DNA from: Arthrobacter sp. Bi26
GTDB lineage: Bacteria > Actinomycetota > Actinomycetes > Actinomycetales > Micrococcaceae
Direction: 5' to 3'
Assembly: GCF_918697925.1 (NCBI RefSeq)
Contig: NZ_CAKKMF010000058.1
Coordinates: 1 to 34,029 of the forward strand
DNA length: 34,029 bases
Numbering within the stretch: the first letter of the stretch is position 1; each line of letters starts with the position of its first letter. Shown here in pieces: positions 1 through 6,664 of the stretch. The position numbers were made by a program, and so were the translations under genes. The notes below the pieces were generated by a model. It was given only the letters and a program-made list of their open reading frames with translations. It searched no databases and had not been told where the DNA came from.

Positions 1-831
1 CCATTGGGTCAATACGACGACGCGCCACCCGGCATCCCTGGCGTTCTCATCCCGGAAGATGTCGCTGCGACGCTGGGCCGGACTGGCGTGATGCCCGCCG
101 TCGTACTGAATCGCGATCTTTTCTTGCTCGTAGGAGAGGTCCGGGTCTTGGATCCAACCGCCGGTCTCGTTGAACATGGGGACGTTGATCCCCGGTTCGG
201 GCAGGCCATGTCGAATCAGAAGTAGCCGGAGTTCGGTCTCTTTGGGGGAGTCCGTGTCGGCGCGTATCAGGGAGCGGGCACGCATAGCGCTCCGGTAGCC
301 CGCCCTGCCTTGCTTCCCGGCGAGGAATGCGTCCAGCTCATCGATGGTGGTCAGTGGATTTCTCCGCCGCAACAGGAAGTCCCCGGCAATCACCAATTCA
401 TCGAGGCTCAGGATGCCGGCGAGATCGAACCACGTCCGCAGCGGGGAGGTGCAGCTCACCCTGGCCCCGGGCACGATCTCCCCCGGTTCAAGTGACTGCT
501 GATGGCCCACCACATTCTTATGCCGCACAGCCCGATGGCCCGGCCGACTCGTCAGATGGACGACAGCCAGATTCTCCAAGGCCTGCGGCAGAGGAAAACC
601 CCACAGCACTGCCGCAGACAGATGACTCACGATTGCGCCCGTCACGGCCGTCAGGGCATGCACGCGTTCCAGCAAACTATCTGGGGTGGCGGCGGTGGCG
701 CGCACTCCGTAACAGGGGCTGACGAGATCCCGGGCCCGGGTCCGGCGTCGGCCCAGCCCGGCACTGCGGGCCTCGGCCACGGTGAAGGGCCGGTTTCGAA
801 GATGTGGGGGAAGCTCACTGGGCTGGCGCAT
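1..831 (-). CDS. AbiEi-like / DUF559-type protein, C-terminus cut by window edge
   Basis: Reading the minus strand from an ATG at 831 gives 277 codons with no stop, ending in frame at base 1, so the last residues lie outside the window. Residues 1-45 resemble the winged-helix start of AbiEi-family antitoxin-domain proteins, with a Thr-Val-Ala-Glu-Ala stretch followed by arginine-rich residues. Residues 198-277 resemble the DUF559/Vsr-like endonuclease fold: a conserved Glu near 200, Asp231-Leu-Ser-Tyr-Glu, and a Tyr-Asp-Gly-Gly-His-His motif at 243-248. Proteins of this architecture are common single-gene hypotheticals in Arthrobacter relatives. No partner toxin gene is visible beside it, so a toxin-antitoxin role is not supported. 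There is no clear Shine-Dalgarno sequence before the ATG, so the exact start is uncertain. Confidence 0.75.
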   Translation of the reverse strand, partial: MRQPSELPPHLRNRPFTVAEARSAGLGRRRTRARDLVSPCYGVRATAATPDSLLERVHALTAVTGAIVSHLSAAVLWGFPLPQALENLAVVHLTSRPGHRAVRHKNVVGHQQSLEPGEIVPGARVSCTSPLRTWFDLAGILSLDELVIAGDFLLRRRNPLTTIDELDAFLAGKQGRAGYRSAMRARSLIRADTDSPKETELRLLLIRHGLPEPGINVPMFNETGGWIQDPDLSYEQEKIAIQYDGGHHASPAQRRSDIFRDENARDAGWRVVVLTQW

Positions 832-928
832 ACGAGCATTCTGCGCCGACGCCGAGAGTGCTCGGAGGTTATCCACAGAGCGGGCAGGGTGTGGGGGAGG
901 AGTGGACCGTGGAAGCTGCAGGCGCGGG

Positions 929-1013
929 CGCGGATGAGCGGCGGCCGTTTGCCGGGGATGGCCGCTTTGAGGCGGGGATTCCGGCCATCTGGGGCGAATG
1001 GCCGCAGTTAGGA
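929..1013. repeat. 85-bp direct repeat, copy 1
   Basis: This non-coding block is repeated at 1091-1175 with 83 of 85 positions identical. It contains short inverted arms (GATGGCC at 958-964 with GGCCATC at 983-989, and CGGCCAT with ATGGCCG around 982-1003) that could form alternative hairpins. A short AAGCTGCAG stretch also precedes both copies. The gap between genes at 832-1189 holds these two copies and nothing else I recognise. Confidence 0.85.
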
Positions 1014-1090
1014 TGCCCGGTGGTGGGGGATGGCCGAAGACGTACGGGACGCCTGGGCCCGGTGCGGGGACACACTTGGCAAGCTGCAGT

Positions 1091-1175
1091 CGCGGATGAG
1101 CGGCGGCCGTTTGCCGGAGATGGTCGCTTTGAGGCGGGGATTCCGGCCATCTGGGGCGAATGGCCGCAGTTAGGA
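1091..1175. repeat. 85-bp direct repeat, copy 2
   Basis: Second copy of the block at 929-1013, offset by 162 bp, with two substitutions in the first half. One substitution changes GATGGCC to GATGGTC, which weakens one hairpin but leaves the CGGCCAT/ATGGCCG pairing intact. It lies just past the end of the PLDc_N gene (stop at 1190), so it could also act as that gene's 3' structure. Confidence 0.85.
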
Positions 1176-1189
1176 AAGCCGGAAAGGTG

Positions 1190-1618
1190 CTATTTGACTT
1201 CGTCGGTGCCTGGCGTTCCGGCGTCACCGGGTTCATGGGCATCGCCGGCGCCCTCCGGGCCGCCGGCCTCCGCGCTGCCGGCGTCGGGCTTGCGATCCTT
1301 GGCGTCGAGTTCTTCCTTGAGCTTCTTGAGCCTCTCGGCCTCGGCCTGGTGGCGGTGGCGGATTTCAAGGTTGCGGAGGAATTCGGGGTCGTCGTCGGGC
1401 GCTACCGGGTGGCTGTAGGGGACCGGTGCGGTGTCCGTGGCGCGGGGGCGCCCAAGGAGGAACCACAGGGTGGCGCCGACCACGGGGAGGAGAATCTGCA
1501 CGAAGATCCAGGCGGTCTTGGAGATGCCCCTGGTCAGCCGCGCGTCAGTGCGGATGAGGTCGACCAATCCATAGACAAATACGGCCAATATGACGATCGG
1601 AACCACTACACGGAGCAT
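1190..1618 (-). CDS. PLDc_N-domain small membrane protein
   Basis: A 142-residue protein. Two hydrophobic helices (about residues 4-22 and 36-58), with the Thr-Ala-Trp-Ile-Phe-Val-Gln-Ile pattern and a Gly-Arg-Pro after the second helix, match the phospholipase D-nuclease N-terminal domain. That domain occurs alone in many actinobacteria and is not catalytic. The rest is cytoplasmic: a charged, probably helical segment (about 80-108) rich in Glu, Lys and Arg, then a low-complexity Gly/Ala/Asp/Glu tail. Function is unknown. The start is the ATG at 1618, six bases after a TAGACT -10-like box, so the mRNA may be leaderless. It is divergent from the DUF4229 gene. Confidence 0.85.
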   Translation of the reverse strand: MLRVVVPIVILAVFVYGLVDLIRTDARLTRGISKTAWIFVQILLPVVGATLWFLLGRPRATDTAPVPYSHPVAPDDDPEFLRNLEIRHRHQAEAERLKKLKEELDAKDRKPDAGSAEAGGPEGAGDAHEPGDAGTPGTDEVK

Positions 1619-1624
1619 ACCTTC

Positions 1625-1630
1625 AGTCTA
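1625..1630 (-). promoter_or_regulatory. -10 box of a probable leaderless promoter
   Basis: Read on the minus strand, TAGACT is followed by six bases and then the ATG at 1618. That spacing puts the transcription start at or next to the start codon. Confidence 0.5.
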
Positions 1631-1736
1631 GCCGTCGGGCGCCTCGACGGCGCAGGTCACTGTGTCCCGGTGCACGCCGCCGGCGCCGCAGCGGCGGGGA
1701 GCAAGGTGGCCGAAGCAGCGCCGCTGTCCTGGCGGC

Positions 1737-1742
1737 TAAACT
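1737..1742 (+). promoter_or_regulatory. -10 box of a probable leaderless promoter
   Basis: TAAACT lies six bases before the GTG at 1749. It faces away from the similar box at 1625-1630, giving a compact divergent promoter pair in the gap at 1619-1748. Confidence 0.5.
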
Positions 1743-1748
1743 TGAGGG

Positions 1749-2072
1749 GTGGCATTCCTCAAATACACCCTGATTCGGCTGGCGCTGTTTGCGCCCTTGT
1801 TTGCGCTCTTCCTCTACTTGCAGCTGGGGGTGCTCCTGGCTGCCCTGTGCGCCGGGATGATGTCCTTCGCCATCAGCTTCCTGTTCTTCCAGAGGCAGCG
1901 CGACGCGGCCACGGCGACGCTCCACCACCGGTTCTCGGGCAAGGCCAAGCCGATGCGCAGTGCCGGCGAGGTGGCTGACGCCGAGGTCGAAGACCGCCTC
2001 GTGGACGCGAACCCCGACATTGCAGTCCGCACGGACAACCGCCCCAAGGATTCCCAGCAGCCAGGGTCCTGA
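1749..2072 (+). CDS. DUF4229-family membrane protein
   Basis: A 107-residue protein starting with GTG. The first 50 residues form two membrane helices separated by a short turn, then a Phe-Gln-Arg-Gln-Arg-Asp segment and a hydrophilic tail. This fits the actinobacterial DUF4229 family, usually found near menaquinone genes, as here (menA lies convergently just downstream). Function is unknown. The stop codon overlaps the start of a tandem hairpin repeat that may terminate transcription. The start follows a TAAACT box by six bases, so no Shine-Dalgarno sequence is expected. Confidence 0.8.
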   Translation: MAFLKYTLIRLALFAPLFALFLYLQLGVLLAALCAGMMSFAISFLFFQRQRDAATATLHHRFSGKAKPMRSAGEVADAEVEDRLVDANPDIAVRTDNRPKDSQQPGS

Positions 2073-2161
2073 GCCCCGGCCGTCATTTCAAGCAGTCCTT
2101 GAAAAGTCGCGGCTCTGAGCCCCGGCCGTCTTTTCAAGCAGTCCTTGAAAAGTCGCGGCTC
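2071..2161. repeat. Tandem 45-bp hairpin repeat between convergent genes
   Basis: Two 45-bp units at 2071-2115 and 2117-2161 differ by one base. Each has outer arms GAGCC and GGCTC and an inner stem TTTCAAG/CTTGAAA around a five-base loop (TTTTCAAG/CTTGAAAA in the second unit). A partial GC-rich continuation follows to about 2186. The position between the ends of the DUF4229 gene and menA suggests a bidirectional terminator that has been duplicated. Confidence 0.75.
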
Positions 2162-2186
2162 GAAGCCGCGGCTCAGAGCCCCCGGC

Positions 2187-3068
2187 TTAGAACCCGTGGC
2201 TGAGGACGAGTCCGATTGAAAACAGCGCGGCGAAGCCGAGGTTGATCAGTCCGGTCTGCTTCAGGACGGGGATGAGGCTCTTTCGGCGCCGCCCGGCGAT
2301 CATCAGCCAGGACGGCATGAGGCTGGCGGGGATCAGCAGCAGCACGATCAGCATCCACGGCCGAGCGGGGGCCAGGACGATGACCAGCAGGATCGCGACG
2401 GCGAGCATCAGCACGTAGCTTTCGCGTGCGTGCTTGTCCCCGAGCCGGACGGCCAGGGTTTTCTTTCCCGCCTTTCTGTCGGTCGGGATGTCGCGGACGT
2501 TGTTGGCCATCAGCAGCGCACACGCGATCAGCCCGGTGCCGATCGCCCCGATGATGGCGGCGAGGCTGAGCTGCCCCGCCTGCGTGTACGTGGTGCCAAG
2601 CGTTGCGACGAGCCCGAAGAACACAAACACGAAGACGTCGCCCAGGCCGAGGTATCCGTACGGGTTCTTGCCCCCCGTGTAGCCCCAGGCGGCCAGCACG
2701 CAGCCGAGGCCGACCAGGATGAGCCACCAGGCCTGCGTGATGATCACAAGGATCAGGCCGAACAGCATCGCCAGCCCGAACGCCGCGAACGCGGCCCGTT
2801 TGACGTGCTCCGGACTCGCGGCCCCCGAGCCCACCAGCCGGAGGGGACCCACCCGGTCCTCATCCGTGCCGCGGATGCCGTCCGAGTAGTCGTTGGCGTA
2901 GTTGACGCCGATCTGCAGGAGCAAGGCGACCAGGGCCGCCAGCACGGCGTTCAGCAGGATGAACGAATCCATCTCGTAGGCGGCTGCGCTGCCGATCAGC
3001 ACCGGTGCGATCGCAGCCGGCAGGGTGCGCAGTCGGGCGCCTTGGATCCATTGTGCGGCTGTGGCCAC
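2187..3068 (-). CDS. menA: 1,4-dihydroxy-2-naphthoate polyprenyltransferase
   Basis: A 293-residue membrane enzyme of the UbiA family that attaches the polyprenyl chain to 1,4-dihydroxy-2-naphthoate, giving demethylmenaquinone. The first Asp-rich motif is Asn-Asp-Tyr-Ser-Asp-Gly-Ile-Arg-Gly-Thr-Asp near residue 58, followed by the MenA-typical Val-Gly-Pro-Leu-Arg-Leu-Val. The second is Asp-Ile-Pro-Thr-Asp-Arg-Lys-Ala-Gly-Lys near 193. About eight or nine hydrophobic helices fill the rest. The start is GTG at 3068 with a GAGG element upstream. It is the last gene of the menB-menE-menA series on this strand. Length is normal for the family. Confidence 0.95.
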   Translation of the reverse strand: MATAAQWIQGARLRTLPAAIAPVLIGSAAAYEMDSFILLNAVLAALVALLLQIGVNYANDYSDGIRGTDEDRVGPLRLVGSGAASPEHVKRAAFAAFGLAMLFGLILVIITQAWWLILVGLGCVLAAWGYTGGKNPYGYLGLGDVFVFVFFGLVATLGTTYTQAGQLSLAAIIGAIGTGLIACALLMANNVRDIPTDRKAGKKTLAVRLGDKHARESYVLMLAVAILLVIVLAPARPWMLIVLLLIPASLMPSWLMIAGRRRKSLIPVLKQTGLINLGFAALFSIGLVLSHGF

Positions 3069-3080
3069 GGTCAGTACCTC

Positions 3081-3118
3081 GTTGATTGGTTGAATACCCG
3101 TTGGTTGGTTGAATAGCC
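3081..3118. repeat. 19-bp tandem duplication upstream of menA
   Basis: Two adjacent units, at 3081-3099 and 3100-3118, share GTTG-TTGGTTGAATA with two differences. They occupy most of the menE-menA gap, just upstream of the menA ribosome-binding region. Confidence 0.7.
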
Positions 3119-3128
3119 AGCGGCTTGT

Positions 3129-4289
3129 TTATTTTCCCTGATGGAGCGCATCAAGCAGGACCGTCATGCCCAGGCGGTCCGGTTTGCCGTTGGGCAGCAT
3201 GAGCAGTTCCGCCGCGGGCAGGACCGTTTTCGGGGCCAGCGCGCCCAGCGCGGGTCCCCAGGTTTCGTTCCGGCGGGCGGCGAACGCCGCCATGCCTTCC
3301 GGGGAACTGTCGCCGACGGCGACGTACGCGGCCAGGGCGTGGCCCCACTCGGCGGAGGGCACACCGGCGACAAAAGCCGCCCGCACGCCGTCGAGTTTTT
3401 CCAGCTCAGCCTGGACATAGGCGGCGGAAACCTTGACGCCGCCGGTGATGACGACGTCGTCGGCCCGGCCGAGAACGGTGAGCCGGCCGTCAGCGTCCAG
3501 TTCACCGAGGTCATTGGTCCGGTACCAGCGGATGCCGTCCTCTTCGATGAACGTCGCTGCCGAGAGCTCGGGGGCCTGAAGATACCCGGCGGCGACGGTT
3601 GCCCCGCCCAGCAGGATGCGGCGGTCGTTCTCCACGCGGACCAGGACGTCTTCGAGCGGCAAACCGTCGTACACGCAGCCGCCGCAGGTCTCGGACGAAC
3701 CGTAGGTGGTCACCACGCGCGCTCCGGCGTCCCGGGCCGCGGCGAGCAGCTCGGCAGGGGCGGGGCCGCCGCCGAGCAGGATGGCGTTGAAGCGCCGCAG
3801 CACCGCCAGCGTCTCGGCTGAGGGCGCGTCCAGCAGCCTCTGAAGCTGGGTGGGCACCAGCGAGGTGAAACGGATCTTGTCCGTGAGCTCCAGCGCCGCG
3901 GCGGTGAAGGCCTCCGGCGTAAAGCCGCCGGACAGGTCCATGACCCACGGGCGGGTCCCGGCAAAGAGCGAGCGGACCAGCACCTGTACCCCGGCCACGT
4001 ACTGGACGGGGAGGGCCAGCAGCCACTGGCCTTCGCCCTTGAGCGCAAAGGCGGTCGCCACGGACGAGGCCGCCAGGGCCTCGACGGTGAGGACGGTCGC
4101 CTTCGGCGCGCCGGTGGACCCGGAGGTCCGCACCACGACGGCCGCGTCCTCGATGCCGGCCGTGTCAGGGAATCCCAGCACCGGTGAGCCGTCCGGCCCG
4201 GCGGAGAGTTCGACGGCGGGACCCTCGCCGTGGAGGGCAGCAGCCAGCGCCTTGAGCGCGGGCTCGATGTTCATGGCTCCGGAAGTCAC
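3129..4289 (-). CDS. menE: o-succinylbenzoate--CoA ligase
   Basis: A 386-residue acyl-CoA synthetase of the AMP-forming superfamily that activates o-succinylbenzoate for menaquinone synthesis. The phosphate-binding motif Thr-Ser-Gly-Ser-Thr-Gly-Ala-Pro-Lys lies near residues 50-58. Downstream are Thr-Tyr-Gly-Ser-Ser-Glu-Thr, the Tyr-Arg-Thr-Asn-Asp-Leu-Gly-Glu ATP-binding segment, Gly-Arg-Ala-Asp-Asp-Val-Val hinge residues and a C-terminal Pro-Asn-Gly-Lys-Pro-Asp lysine motif. The compact length is usual for actinobacterial MenE. The chosen start is GTG at 4289, preceded by AAGG. An in-frame ATG at 4274 is an alternative. It begins eight bases after menB, so it is probably co-transcribed. Confidence 0.93.
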   Translation of the reverse strand: MTSGAMNIEPALKALAAALHGEGPAVELSAGPDGSPVLGFPDTAGIEDAAVVVRTSGSTGAPKATVLTVEALAASSVATAFALKGEGQWLLALPVQYVAGVQVLVRSLFAGTRPWVMDLSGGFTPEAFTAAALELTDKIRFTSLVPTQLQRLLDAPSAETLAVLRRFNAILLGGGPAPAELLAAARDAGARVVTTYGSSETCGGCVYDGLPLEDVLVRVENDRRILLGGATVAAGYLQAPELSAATFIEEDGIRWYRTNDLGELDADGRLTVLGRADDVVITGGVKVSAAYVQAELEKLDGVRAAFVAGVPSAEWGHALAAYVAVGDSSPEGMAAFAARRNETWGPALGALAPKTVLPAAELLMLPNGKPDRLGMTVLLDALHQGK

Positions 4290-4297
4290 AATGCGCC

Positions 4298-5251
4298 TTA
4301 GAAGTAGTACGGGAACGCGGACCAGTCGGGATCGCGTTTCTCGAGGAAGGCCTCCTTGCCCTCCACGGCCTCGTCGGTCATGTAGGCCAGGCGCGTCGCC
4401 TCGCCGGCGAAGACCTGCTGGCCGGCCAGGCCGTCGTCCGCCAGGTTGAACGCGAACTTGAGCATGCGGATGGCCTGCGGGGACTGCCGGGCAATGTCCG
4501 CGGCGTACTCCAGGGCGACCTCCTCAAGGCGTCCGTGGTCCACGGCCTCGTTCACGGCGCCCATCCTGACCATGTCCTCGGCGGAATATTCGCGGGCCAG
4601 GAAGAAGATTTCCCGGGCGGCCTTCTGGCCGATCTGGCGGGCCAGGAGGGCCGAGCCGTAGCCGGCGTCGAAACTGCCCACGGTGGCGTCGGTCTGCTTG
4701 AACTTTCCGTGCTCACGCGAGGCGATGGTGAGGTCCGAGACGACGTGCAGGGAGTGCCCGCCGCCGGCCGCCCAGCCGTTGACGACGGCGATGACCACCT
4801 TGGGCATGGTGCGCATGAGCCGCTGGACTTCCAGGATGTGCAGCCGGCCGGCGCGGGCGGGGTCGATGGTCTCCGTCGTTTCCCCGTTGGCGTACCGGTA
4901 ACCGTCACGGCCGCGGATCCGCTGGTCCCCGCCGGAGCAGAACGAATGGCCGCCGTCCTTGGGGGAGGGGCCGTTTCCGGTGAGCAGCACGGTGGCCACG
5001 TCCGGGGTCATCCGGGCGTGGTCCATGGCGCGGTAGAGCTCGTCCACCGTGCCCGGCCTGAAGGCATTGCGGACCTCGGGGCGGTCGAAGGCGATGCGCA
5101 CGGTGGGCAGGTCCCGGACCACAGAGCCGTCCGCCCCACGCTCCACCTGCCGGTGATAGGTCATGTCCTGGAAGTCGTCGAAACCGGACACGGTGCGCCA
5201 CCGGGTGGGGTCAAAGACGTCGGATACCTTGGCGGGGATTTCGTTGCTCAC
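4298..5251 (-). CDS. menB: 1,4-dihydroxy-2-naphthoyl-CoA synthase
   Basis: A 317-residue crotonase-fold enzyme that closes the second naphthoquinone ring from o-succinylbenzoyl-CoA. Visible landmarks are Phe-Cys-Ser-Gly-Gly-Asp-Gln (oxyanion-hole segment), Gly-Trp-Ala-Ala-Gly-Gly-Gly-His-Ser-Leu, the Asp-Ala-Thr-Val-Gly-Ser-Phe-Asp-Ala-Gly-Tyr-Gly loop, and the MenB-type end Lys-Arg-Asp-Pro-Asp-Trp-Ser-x-Phe-Pro-Tyr-Tyr-Phe. It leads the menB-menE-menA group. The start is GTG at 5251, six bases after a TAGACT box, consistent with a leaderless transcript. The other menaquinone genes (menF, D, C, H) are not in this window. Confidence 0.96.
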   Translation of the reverse strand: MSNEIPAKVSDVFDPTRWRTVSGFDDFQDMTYHRQVERGADGSVVRDLPTVRIAFDRPEVRNAFRPGTVDELYRAMDHARMTPDVATVLLTGNGPSPKDGGHSFCSGGDQRIRGRDGYRYANGETTETIDPARAGRLHILEVQRLMRTMPKVVIAVVNGWAAGGGHSLHVVSDLTIASREHGKFKQTDATVGSFDAGYGSALLARQIGQKAAREIFFLAREYSAEDMVRMGAVNEAVDHGRLEEVALEYAADIARQSPQAIRMLKFAFNLADDGLAGQQVFAGEATRLAYMTDEAVEGKEAFLEKRDPDWSAFPYYF

Positions 5252-5257
5252 AGTCCG

Positions 5258-5263
5258 AGTCTA
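5258..5263 (-). promoter_or_regulatory. -10 box of a probable leaderless menB promoter
   Basis: TAGACT on the minus strand, six bases before the GTG at 5251. The box and spacing match those of the PLDc_N gene. Confidence 0.5.
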
Positions 5264-5272
5264 GTAATCGCG

Positions 5273-5713
5273 TCAGCTGATGCAGAACTCGTTGCCTTCC
5301 GGGTCCGCCATGGTGTGCCAGGAATGCGGTCCCTGGCTGGCGGTCCAGAGGAATGTGGCGCCGCGCGCTTCAAGGGCGGCCCGCACGGCATCCTTGTCTG
5401 CGCCCGCGAGCCTCACGTCCCAGTGGACCCGGTTCTTGACGCTTTTTTCTTCCGGGACGATCTGGAACAGAATGCGCCGGGCGGGCGATTTGGCGTCGAG
5501 TTCGTCTGGCGGGCGGATGGCGGCGCCCTCGCGCCACACGAGCTTGCCATGGTGCATCGTGGTGTCCGCCTCGGTAGCGAAGCCCTGATCGATCATGGAG
5601 TGGATGAAAACCTCATCCTGTGGCTCCACCGCCCATTCCAGTGTTTCAGCCCACCAGTCGGCGAGCTCGTGCGGGTTTTTGCAGTCCACAGCGATCTGGA
5701 TGTTCAGTGTCAT
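5273..5713 (-). CDS. VOC/glyoxalase-superfamily protein
   Basis: A 146-residue protein of the vicinal oxygen chelate fold. It opens with a beta strand (Leu-Asn-Ile-Gln-Ile-Ala-Val-Asp-Cys) and Pro-His-Glu-Leu-Ala-Asp-Trp-Trp, and it ends with Met-Ala-Asp-Pro-Glu-Gly-Asn-Glu-Phe-Cys, the pattern of the Glyoxalase_6 group common in actinobacteria. The His in Val-His-Trp-Asp-Val and the final Glu are plausible metal ligands. Substrate is unknown. It lies between menB and the CPBP gene and has its own leaderless-type promoter, so it need not belong to either unit. Confidence 0.8.
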   Translation of the reverse strand: MTLNIQIAVDCKNPHELADWWAETLEWAVEPQDEVFIHSMIDQGFATEADTTMHHGKLVWREGAAIRPPDELDAKSPARRILFQIVPEEKSVKNRVHWDVRLAGADKDAVRAALEARGATFLWTASQGPHSWHTMADPEGNEFCIS

Positions 5714-5719
5714 GGAAAG

Positions 5720-5725
5720 AACCTA
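5720..5725 (-). promoter_or_regulatory. -10 box of a probable leaderless promoter
   Basis: TAGGTT on the minus strand is followed by six bases and the ATG at 5713 of the VOC gene. Confidence 0.45.
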
Positions 5726-5783
5726 CGACGTCGGCGCCCACGCCGGAAGGGTCCGGACCGGCATATCTCCCGCTGTTTCCAAA

Positions 5784-5844
5784 CAACGCGGGGTCACGCA
5801 CGAACCCAGTGTGCCCCGCATGGGCCGCAAGTGACCCCGCGTTG
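5784..5844 (-). terminator. 14-bp inverted repeat, likely terminator of the CPBP gene
   Basis: CAACGCGGGGTCAC at 5784-5797 is exactly complementary to GTGACCCCGCGTTG at 5831-5844, with a 33-base interval. It begins six bases past the CPBP stop codon. Read on the minus strand it ends in GTTGTTT, only a weak T run. An operator or repeated intergenic element is an alternative. Confidence 0.55.
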
Positions 5845-5850
5845 CTTTGG

Positions 5851-6612
5851 CTAGCCCTGGACCTGCTGCAGCTGTTCGAGGACTTCCGGCGGAATCGCGT
5901 AAATGAAGATGACCGCGAGGAGGTTTTTGGAGGCGTGGACGAAGTAGGAGAACATCACGTTCTTCCCGGTCCAGACATACACGAACACCAGGACGGCGCC
6001 CATGGCGAGGTAGGGCATCAGCACCTGCAGGGTCATTTGTTCCTGGCCCACGATGTGCAGGGCCCCGAAGAGGACCACGGACAGGACACAGCAGACCCAG
6101 AGGTTGACCCGGCGGCTCAGTTTGCCGATCAGCAGATGGCGGAAAATGTATTCCTCGACGAACGGTCCCACCATCACCAGCAGGGGCACTATGAGCCAGA
6201 CCGGGACCTGCTGCATGAGCGCCTGGAGCCCGGCCTGATTGGCGGAGGTCTGCACCGGCCCGCTGACCGCCACGAGAACCGCGGTGAGGGTAAGCATCAC
6301 CACGACGGCCAGCGGCACCATGAGCGCCGTGAACCAGGGCCGTGTGGCCAGGACGCGGAGGTCCCGGACGGCAACGCGCCGCGCGGCGGTCAGGGCAAGG
6401 ATGCCGATAGTGGCGTAAAAGATCAGGTTGACCGCGTAGGACGCCACCGCAGGATTGGGCGATATCTGCAGCAGCAGCGGCGCCAACAGCCCGCCCGCCA
6501 CGGCGAACAATCCGGCCACAGCAACATAGAGCCCAACGGTGACGAAATCGAGCCGGGAGAACCGGTAAAGTTCCGGCTGCGGCGCGGGTGGTGTGCGGAG
6601 AGCTGTGCCCAT
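5851..6612 (-). CDS. CPBP-family intramembrane glutamic protease-like protein
   Basis: A 253-residue multi-pass membrane protein. It contains the three CPBP/Abi motifs in order: Glu-Glu-Tyr-Ile-Phe-Arg (EExxxR), Phe-Gly-Ala-Leu-His (FxxxH), and His-Ala-Ser-Lys-Asn (HxxxN). These form the predicted metal-independent glutamate active site of the CAAX-protease/bacteriocin-processing family. About seven or eight hydrophobic helices are visible. Substrate is unknown; members range from prenyl-protein processing to bacteriocin immunity. The start is ATG at 6612 after a TAGGCT box, and the gene is divergent from the metal transporter. Confidence 0.88.
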   Translation of the reverse strand: MGTALRTPPAPQPELYRFSRLDFVTVGLYVAVAGLFAVAGGLLAPLLLQISPNPAVASYAVNLIFYATIGILALTAARRVAVRDLRVLATRPWFTALMVPLAVVVMLTLTAVLVAVSGPVQTSANQAGLQALMQQVPVWLIVPLLVMVGPFVEEYIFRHLLIGKLSRRVNLWVCCVLSVVLFGALHIVGQEQMTLQVLMPYLAMGAVLVFVYVWTGKNVMFSYFVHASKNLLAVIFIYAIPPEVLEQLQQVQG

Positions 6613-6618
6613 GTCCCC

Positions 6619-6624
6619 AGCCTA
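6619..6624 (-). promoter_or_regulatory. -10 box of a probable leaderless promoter
   Basis: TAGGCT on the minus strand, six bases before the ATG at 6612. Confidence 0.5.
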
Positions 6625-6651
6625 GCGCCGCGGCAAGGTTGCGCAGTCACG

Positions 6652-6657
6652 TACAAT
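6652..6657 (+). promoter_or_regulatory. -10 box of the metal-transporter operon, probably leaderless
   Basis: TACAAT, a near-consensus -10 hexamer, lies seven bases before the ATG at 6665. No obvious DtxR, MntR or Zur palindrome is visible around it. Confidence 0.5.
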
Positions 6658-6664
6658 ATTCGGC

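Noticed and set aside
1..831. Toxin-antitoxin pair suggested by the AbiEi-like N-terminus
   Set aside because: No adjacent toxin gene is visible, and the C-terminal DUF559-like domain makes a stand-alone hypothetical more likely.
804..1418. A plus-strand reading frame that encodes a repeated 28-residue block
   Set aside because: The peptide repeat comes only from the 85-bp DNA repeat. The frame overlaps the PLDc_N gene on the other strand and has no family similarity or ribosome-binding site.
6613..6664. Mn- or Zn-responsive operator in the transporter promoter
   Set aside because: I saw no DtxR-, MntR- or Zur-like palindrome in this short divergent gap.
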